Source: Bacteroidota bacterium (GTDB lineage Bacteria; Bacteroidota; Bacteroidia; J057; JAJTIE01). Taken from it: DNA of 64,000 nucleotides. The notes under the pieces are model-generated. The model saw nothing but the letters and a program-made list of their open reading frames with translations. It was not told the origin of the DNA and ran no database searches. Below, in pieces: positions 59,354 to 64,000 of this stretch (the stretch's first letter is position 1; each line of letters starts with the position of its first letter). The DNA lies in contig JAJTIE010000025.1 in the NCBI GenBank assembly GCA_021300195.1, positions 1-64,000 on the forward strand, read 5' to 3'. Both the position numbers and the translations under genes were made by a program.

Positions 59354-61375
59354 ATGCCCAACTTTGAGCTGTATAGTAACTACCAGCCCGCCGGAGACCA
59401 GCCCGAAGCCATACGCCAGCTGCTGGAGGGCCTGGCCCAGCATGAGGCACACCAGGTGCTGCTGGGGGTTACCGGCAGTGGGAAGACCTTTACCATGGCC
59501 AACGTAATAGCCCAGTGGAACAAACCCACCCTGGTGCTGTGCCACAACAAAACCCTGGCCGCACAGCTATACAGTGAGTTTCGCCAGTTTTTCCCGAACA
59601 ACCGGGTAGAGTTCTTCATCTCCTACTACGACTATTACCAGCCCGAGGCCTATATCCCCAGTAGCGATACGTATATCGAAAAGGATATGAGCATCAACGA
59701 GGAGATAGAAAAACTGCGACTACGTGCCACCACCGCCCTACTGGAGGGCCGGAACGACACGCTCATCGTAGCCTCTGTCAGCTGCATCTACGGCATCGGC
59801 AATCCCAGCGACTACAAAGAGAATGTATTCCGGATAGAGCAGGGTGCTGCAATGAGCCGAAACGCCCTGCTGCACAGGCTAGTAAGCGTGCTGTACAGCC
59901 GCAGCGAAACCGAGTTTCGCCAGGGGCGTTTCCGGGTGCGGGGCGATACGGTAGAGGTCTTTCCGGCCTACTCAGACACCGCCATTCGGGTCATCTTCTT
60001 CGGAGACGAAATCGAAACCCTACAGCAGTTTGACCCCACTACCGGAAAGACGATAGCCGACCTACCGGAGTACACCATGTACCCAGCCAGCCTGTTTGCC
60101 ACCCGGCCCGAGATACTAAACCAGGCCATACGCCGCATACAGGATGAGCTGGTGGAGCAGGTGGGATATTTTGAGCGGGGAAGCCAGTACCAGGAGGCCA
60201 AACGCCTGAAAGAGCGCACCGAGCATGACCTGGAGATGCTGCGCGAACTGGGCTTTACCCGGGGTATAGAAAACTATAGCCGCCACATAACCGGCCGGGC
60301 GCAGGGCGAGCGGCCATTCTGCCTGATCGACTACTTTCCGGACGACTACCTACTGGTGATAGACGAGAGCCATGTAACCGTAGGCCAGGTGCGCGGCATG
60401 TACGGCGGAGACCGAAGCCGTAAGCTGGTGCTGGTAGAGAACGGCTTCCGCCTGCCCAGCGCACTGGATAACCGCCCCCTGAAGTTCGATGAATTTGAAG
60501 GGCTGATGAACCAGGTGGTATACGTGAGTGCCACCCCGGGCGACTACGAGCTGGAAAGAACTGGCGGCGCGGTAGTAGAGCAGATTGTGCGGCCCACGGG
60601 CCTGCTGGATCCACCGGTAGAAGTACGCCCCCTTATTAACCAGGTGGATGACCTGCTGGAGGAGATAGACCGAACCGTGAAAAAGGGCGAGCGCGTGCTG
60701 GTAACCACCCTAACCAAAAAAATGAGCGAGGAGCTGAGCCGCTACCTCATCGACCTCGGCATCAAGGCCCGCTACATACACAGCGACATTGATGCCCTGG
60801 AGCGAGTAGAGATCCTGCGAGACCTGCGGCTAGGCAAGTTTGACGTGCTAATCGGAATAAACCTGCTGCGCGAGGGGCTAGACCTGCCAGAGGTGAGCCT
60901 GGTAGCCATACTGGATGCCGATAAGGAGGGCTTCCTCCGCTCCGAGCGTAGCTTCATCCAGATAGCTGGCAGGGCCGCCCGAAATGCCAGGGGACGCGTT
61001 ATCCTGTATGCCGAGAAGATAACCGGCAGCATGCAGATGCTGATAGACGAAACCGAACGCAGGCGAGAAAAGCAGATGGCCTACAACACTGCCCACGGTA
61101 TAACCCCCACCACCGTGAGCAAGAGCACCCAAGAGATACAAGAGCAGATGGCCGTAGGGGCGCGCACCTTTGGCTACAGGATGGAAGAGACTGAGCTGGC
61201 CCAGGTGGCAGACCCTATAGTGGCCTACATGAGTGCCGACCAGCTGCGCCGCAGCATAGCCGACACGCGCAAGCAGATGGAGCAAGCAGCCCGGCAAATG
61301 GACTTTCTGAGCGCCGCCAAGTACCGCGACGAGCTATTTGCCCTGGAAAAGCTGATGCAGGAGCGGGAAAAGTAG
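59354..61375 (+). CDS. uvrB: Excinuclease ABC subunit B
   Basis: Damage-verifying helicase of nucleotide excision repair, 673 aa. Walker A is LLGVTGSGKTFTMANVI near residue 40. The beta-hairpin that inserts into DNA is SYYDYYQPEAYIPSSDTYIE. Helicase motif II is LLVIDESHVTVGQVRGMY. Domains 2 and 3 carry VLVTTLTKKMSEELSRYLID and INLLREGLDLPEVSLVAILD. The C-terminal UVR helix pair (LRRSIADTRKQMEQAARQMD then AAKYRDELF) contacts UvrC. The length is that of the family. A near-consensus -7 box, TATCTTTA (59339-59346), predicts a leader of about four bases. Confidence 0.97.
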   Translation: MPNFELYSNYQPAGDQPEAIRQLLEGLAQHEAHQVLLGVTGSGKTFTMANVIAQWNKPTLVLCHNKTLAAQLYSEFRQFFPNNRVEFFISYYDYYQPEAYIPSSDTYIEKDMSINEEIEKLRLRATTALLEGRNDTLIVASVSCIYGIGNPSDYKENVFRIEQGAAMSRNALLHRLVSVLYSRSETEFRQGRFRVRGDTVEVFPAYSDTAIRVIFFGDEIETLQQFDPTTGKTIADLPEYTMYPASLFATRPEILNQAIRRIQDELVEQVGYFERGSQYQEAKRLKERTEHDLEMLRELGFTRGIENYSRHITGRAQGERPFCLIDYFPDDYLLVIDESHVTVGQVRGMYGGDRSRKLVLVENGFRLPSALDNRPLKFDEFEGLMNQVVYVSATPGDYELERTGGAVVEQIVRPTGLLDPPVEVRPLINQVDDLLEEIDRTVKKGERVLVTTLTKKMSEELSRYLIDLGIKARYIHSDIDALERVEILRDLRLGKFDVLIGINLLREGLDLPEVSLVAILDADKEGFLRSERSFIQIAGRAARNARGRVILYAEKITGSMQMLIDETERRREKQMAYNTAHGITPTTVSKSTQEIQEQMAVGARTFGYRMEETELAQVADPIVAYMSADQLRRSIADTRKQMEQAARQMDFLSAAKYRDELFALEKLMQEREK

Positions 61376-61541
61376 CCCACGCTACCAGCACCCCTCCCCA
61401 TCCGGAACCTGAAGCAGCCAACACCCCGGCATGCCAACGGGCCCACAGTTGTGTGGCTAGCGTGGCTGCGGTGCAGAAAAAACCTAATTTAGTTTCTATG
61501 GAAACAATTTTAATAGTTACTTTGTGGCTCTTAATTAAAAA

Positions 61542-61985
61542 ATGAAGAAGATGAAAAACGGACTGATACCAGCCTGCCTGCTCCTGGTGGCACTGCTGCT
61601 GGGTGGATGTGAAAAAGAGGGTGAGCTAACCCGTAACCCGCCAGGAAGAAATGTAACCGTAAGCACCGAGGCACAGCTGAGCAAAACAGGACAACTGGAG
61701 GGACGCAACGGCTACAGGGCCAGTGGCACTGCCGAGCTGCTGCTGGATGAAGGGGTATACAAGCTTCGGTTTACCAACCTGAACGTATCCAACGGGCCCG
61801 ACCTGCGGGTGTATCTGTCTCGTGGCACCAGCCCGCAGGATATTATCAATGTAGGCAGGTTTTCCAATGGGCAGACCGAGCTGGCCTACACCGTGCCCGA
61901 AGGAAGAGACCCTAGCACCTACCCCTTCGTATTGGTCTACTGCCAGGCCTTCAGTGTCACATTTGCTGTAGCCCCGCTTAATTAA
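61542..61985 (+). CDS. DM13-domain lipoprotein, 147 aa
   Basis: A lipoprotein signal peptide (KNGLIPACLLLVALLLGGC) is followed by a short linker and a DM13 domain. Typical features are GQLEGRNGYRASGTAELLLD, the strand LRFTNLNVSNGPDLRVYLSR and the conserved Cys in VLVYCQAFSVTFA near the end. The domain is known in eukaryotic electron-transfer or cell-adhesion proteins and in bacterial exported proteins; its bacterial role is not established. A candidate promoter, TTT (61493-61495) then TTACTTTG (61517-61524), lies upstream. It is 19 bases ahead of an outer-membrane protein gene and shares its terminator, so the two form a unit. Confidence 0.85.
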   Translation: MKKMKNGLIPACLLLVALLLGGCEKEGELTRNPPGRNVTVSTEAQLSKTGQLEGRNGYRASGTAELLLDEGVYKLRFTNLNVSNGPDLRVYLSRGTSPQDIINVGRFSNGQTELAYTVPEGRDPSTYPFVLVYCQAFSVTFAVAPLN

Positions 61986-62004
61986 CCTTATTGCATCTAG
62001 TATC

Positions 62005-62946
62005 ATGCCCATTTATTCTCCAACATTCCGCCTACACACCATAGGCGTATATCTGCTGCTAGTAGCCGTGCTGATGCCCACACTGGCCAAGGCACAGGGC
62101 TGTAGCGATGCCGGTTTCTGTACCATAACCGGTAGCCATGGCCAAAGCATCGACTCGCTGCACAACCGCCTGGAAATTGGCAACGTGTATGCCGTGGCCG
62201 AAGAGGACGTGCAGGTAAATACCCAGTACATCACCTATCGCCGCCAGTTTGGTGCGCGCTGGGCCGCCAGTGTAAAGACCACCTTCTCCACAGCCTGGGG
62301 CAACTTTGGCACCCGGGGCCACTTTGGCGATGTGTATGGAACGGGCTTTTACACACTCTCGCACCCGAGTGTGCCCAAAAAAGTGATGTGGAACGCCCTG
62401 CTGGGTGTAAAAGTACCGACCAACCTGGGCAACCTCAAGATAAACCAGAACCCCCTGCCCATGGTGTACCAGAGTAGCCTGGGCACGGTGGATGCCATAG
62501 CCGGGCTAAACGCAACCATAGAGAGCTGGACGCTGGATGCTGCCGTGCAGCTACCTGTGGTACAAAGCAATCGGAACTCCTTCTTTGCCGAACAGTCTGG
62601 CACGGATGTATTCCCCTCTACCAACCTCTTTGAGCGCCGGCCCGATGCCCTGCTACGCGTTACCTACAACTATCAGACGGACGACAGGCGACTGACTGTG
62701 CGGCCCAATCTGCTGGCCATCTATCACCTGGGCGAAGACACCTTTGAAGACGCACTGGGCAAGCGGCAGGATATAAAAGGCTCCGACGGACTCACCCTGA
62801 ACATCAACCTGATTGCCGACTACTTCTGGGTGCCTCGCCATGGGCTGGAGCTATCGGTAGCAGGCCCGCTAGTTGTGCGCGAGGAGCGGCCTGACGGCCT
62901 TACACGCGGCCTAACGGCGGGGCTGGCCTACATTGCCCGCTTCTAG
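62005..62946 (+). CDS. Predicted outer-membrane beta-barrel protein paired with the DM13 lipoprotein, 313 aa
   Basis: A signal peptide (IGVYLLLVAVLMPTLAKA) precedes Gln-Gly. A short Cys pair (GCSDAGFC) opens the mature protein. The rest alternates in barrel fashion: ITYRRQFGARWAASVKTTF, GDVYGTGFYTLSHPS, WNALLGVKVPTNLGNLKI, WTLDAAVQLPVVQSN, LLRVTYNYQ, LTVRPNLLAIYHLG, LNINLIADYFWVPRHG, LELSVAGPLVV. It ends GLTAGLAYIARF with the terminal Phe recognised by the BAM machinery. About 12-14 strands are likely. The family resembles Bacteroidota outer-membrane transporter-like proteins. It follows the DM13 gene by 19 bases and ends at the terminator at 62990. Confidence 0.78.
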   Translation: MPIYSPTFRLHTIGVYLLLVAVLMPTLAKAQGCSDAGFCTITGSHGQSIDSLHNRLEIGNVYAVAEEDVQVNTQYITYRRQFGARWAASVKTTFSTAWGNFGTRGHFGDVYGTGFYTLSHPSVPKKVMWNALLGVKVPTNLGNLKINQNPLPMVYQSSLGTVDAIAGLNATIESWTLDAAVQLPVVQSNRNSFFAEQSGTDVFPSTNLFERRPDALLRVTYNYQTDDRRLTVRPNLLAIYHLGEDTFEDALGKRQDIKGSDGLTLNINLIADYFWVPRHGLELSVAGPLVVREERPDGLTRGLTAGLAYIARF

Positions 62947-62989
62947 AATTTACCGCTCCGTACCCGAACCCACCACGCTGGGACAAAAG

Positions 62990-63028
62990 GCAAGCCCGAC
63001 AGGATGAACTGTTGGGCTTGCTTTTTTT
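62990..63028 (+). terminator. Intrinsic terminator of the DM13/outer-membrane pair
   Basis: A 13-bp stem (62990-63002 with 63009-63021, one G-T pair) around a six-base loop is followed by seven T. It begins 43 bases after the outer-membrane gene stop. The remaining sequence to 63223 shows nothing recognisable. Confidence 0.92.
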
Positions 63029-63223
63029 GGGGGTGTTACGCGCCCGAAAGGAAGGAAAATTGGCAAAAAATGCAGAAGCGTGCTTGCAAAAAACAGAATA
63101 ATCGCTAATATGGTGAACGCGGGCCGGATGGGTTAGCAGGCTACAGGCTGATTGCTGTAGCCTGACTGCCCGGTACCTACCGCACCCAAAAATCGAACCA
63201 GAAAAAACACAATCCTGAATAGC

Positions 63224-64000
63224 ATGGAACGCATCTGGCAAGCACAATACCCGAAAGGCGTAGCACGAGACATAGACCCCAACCGGTACGCCTCGGTGGT
63301 GGATTTTTTCCTGAAAAGCTGCGAGAAGTTTGCCGACCGGCCTGCCTTTACCCACATGGGCCGTACCCTTAGCTACCGCCAGCTGGAGCAGGAGAGCCGC
63401 AAGTTTGCCGCCTACCTGCAGCAGCACACCAGCCTGAAGCCGGGCGACCGAATAGCCCTGCAGATGCCCAACCTGCTGCAATATCCTGTCATTATGTTTG
63501 GTGCCATGCGGGCCGGGCTTATCCTGGTAAATACCAACCCCCTGTATACCGAGCGCGAAATGCAGCACCAGTTTGCCGATGCCGGGGTAAAGGCAATCGT
63601 CATCCTGGACTTCTTTGCCCACAAGCTGGAAGAAATTCTGCCCCATACCGAGATCAAGCACGTCATCCTGACCCAGGTAGGCGATTATCAGCCCAACCCA
63701 AAGCGGCAGATCATTCAGTTTGTGCTGAAAAAGATCAAGAAAATGATCCCCGACTACCAGCTGCCCGATGCGGTGTGGTATAGAAGCACCCTAAAGCTGG
63801 GAGCCAAGGCCAGGCTGAGCGACCATGTGTGGCAGCGGGATGACGTAGCCATCCTGCAGTACACGGGGGGCACCACTGGCGTAGCCAAGGGGGCCATGCT
63901 CACCCACCGAAACCTGGTGGCCAACACCCTGCAAAACTGCGCCTGGATGGCCCCCCTGCTAAAGGAGGGTGCCGAAACAATCATGACCCCCCTACCCCTA
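63224..64000 (+). CDS. Long-chain acyl-CoA synthetase, 5' part only (259 codons in window)
   Basis: Activates fatty acids to acyl-CoA with ATP at the cytoplasmic face of the membrane. The frame runs open off the right edge. The N-terminal region (VVDFFLKSCEKFADRPAFTH, LSYRQLEQESRKFAAYL, PGDRIALQMPNLLQYPV) and the AMP-binding loop ILQYTGGTTGVAKGAMLTHR near residue 215-235 are those of FadD-type ligases. MIPDYQLPD and a basic stretch (LKKIKKMIP) also fit. The ATG at 63224 (MERIWQAQYP) gives the usual FadD N-terminus. No promoter was recognised in the gap after the terminator at 62990. About half of the protein is missing. Confidence 0.93.
   Translation, partial: MERIWQAQYPKGVARDIDPNRYASVVDFFLKSCEKFADRPAFTHMGRTLSYRQLEQESRKFAAYLQQHTSLKPGDRIALQMPNLLQYPVIMFGAMRAGLILVNTNPLYTEREMQHQFADAGVKAIVILDFFAHKLEEILPHTEIKHVILTQVGDYQPNPKRQIIQFVLKKIKKMIPDYQLPDAVWYRSTLKLGAKARLSDHVWQRDDVAILQYTGGTTGVAKGAMLTHRNLVANTLQNCAWMAPLLKEGAETIMTPLPL

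Overview
The window reads as part of a free-living, GC-rich member of the Bacteroidota. Three things support this. There are secreted proteins with type IX secretion (T9SS) C-terminal domains, including SprB-type repeats. Promoters match the Bacteroidota housekeeping form TTG-N17-23-TAnnTTTG. Families typical of the phylum are present: a PG_1098-like THUMP methyltransferase, a glutaminyl-cyclase-like M28 lipoprotein and a CrtD-like carotenoid desaturase. The order cannot be fixed from sequence alone; a Cytophagales- or Saprospirales-like lineage is a guess. No insertion sequence, prophage, CRISPR array or rRNA operon was seen. The left edge carries a 16-G homopolymer that looks like a contig end.

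Layout. 0-9 kb: aconitase, a MarR regulator overlapping a carotenoid desaturase, a GNAT acetyltransferase, a lone nuoA, a THUMP-like methyltransferase, a BtuF-like binding protein with an RsmI-like methyltransferase, and a small membrane protein. 9-17 kb: two GT-C-type membrane glycosyltransferases, a TPR protein, a T9SS cargo protein and the glutaminyl-cyclase-like lipoprotein. 17-24 kb: housekeeping genes dgt-like, htrA-like, rsgA, rluD-like, rseP and dxr. 24-28 kb: nuoJKL, tRNA-Val(UAC) and RNase P RNA. 28-32 kb: a secreted protein of unknown function, a thioredoxin-like protein with recN, and a beta-barrel protein behind a leader that contains a terminator. 32-38 kb: a TonB-dependent receptor, an anti-sigma-like protein, an ECF sigma factor and a secreted protein, all on the minus strand. 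38-40 kb: two exported unknown proteins packed against hflX. 40-58 kb: three very large surface or secreted proteins (2672, 1892 and 1187 aa) carrying T9SS signals. 58-64 kb: an alpha/beta hydrolase, uvrB, a DM13 lipoprotein with an outer-membrane partner, and the start of a long-chain acyl-CoA ligase.

How the parts fit. Nine of eleven predicted SPase I substrates have Gln right after the predicted cleavage site. A glutaminyl-cyclase-like lipoprotein is encoded in the same window, so many of these exported proteins are predicted to carry N-terminal pyroglutamate. Several genes have the -7 box placed so that transcription should start at, or within a few bases of, the start codon, which predicts leaderless or near-leaderless mRNAs. 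The most open items are the 32.2-32.3 kb leader/attenuator RNA, the ECF sigma-linked receptor locus, and the repeat architectures of the three giant exported proteins.
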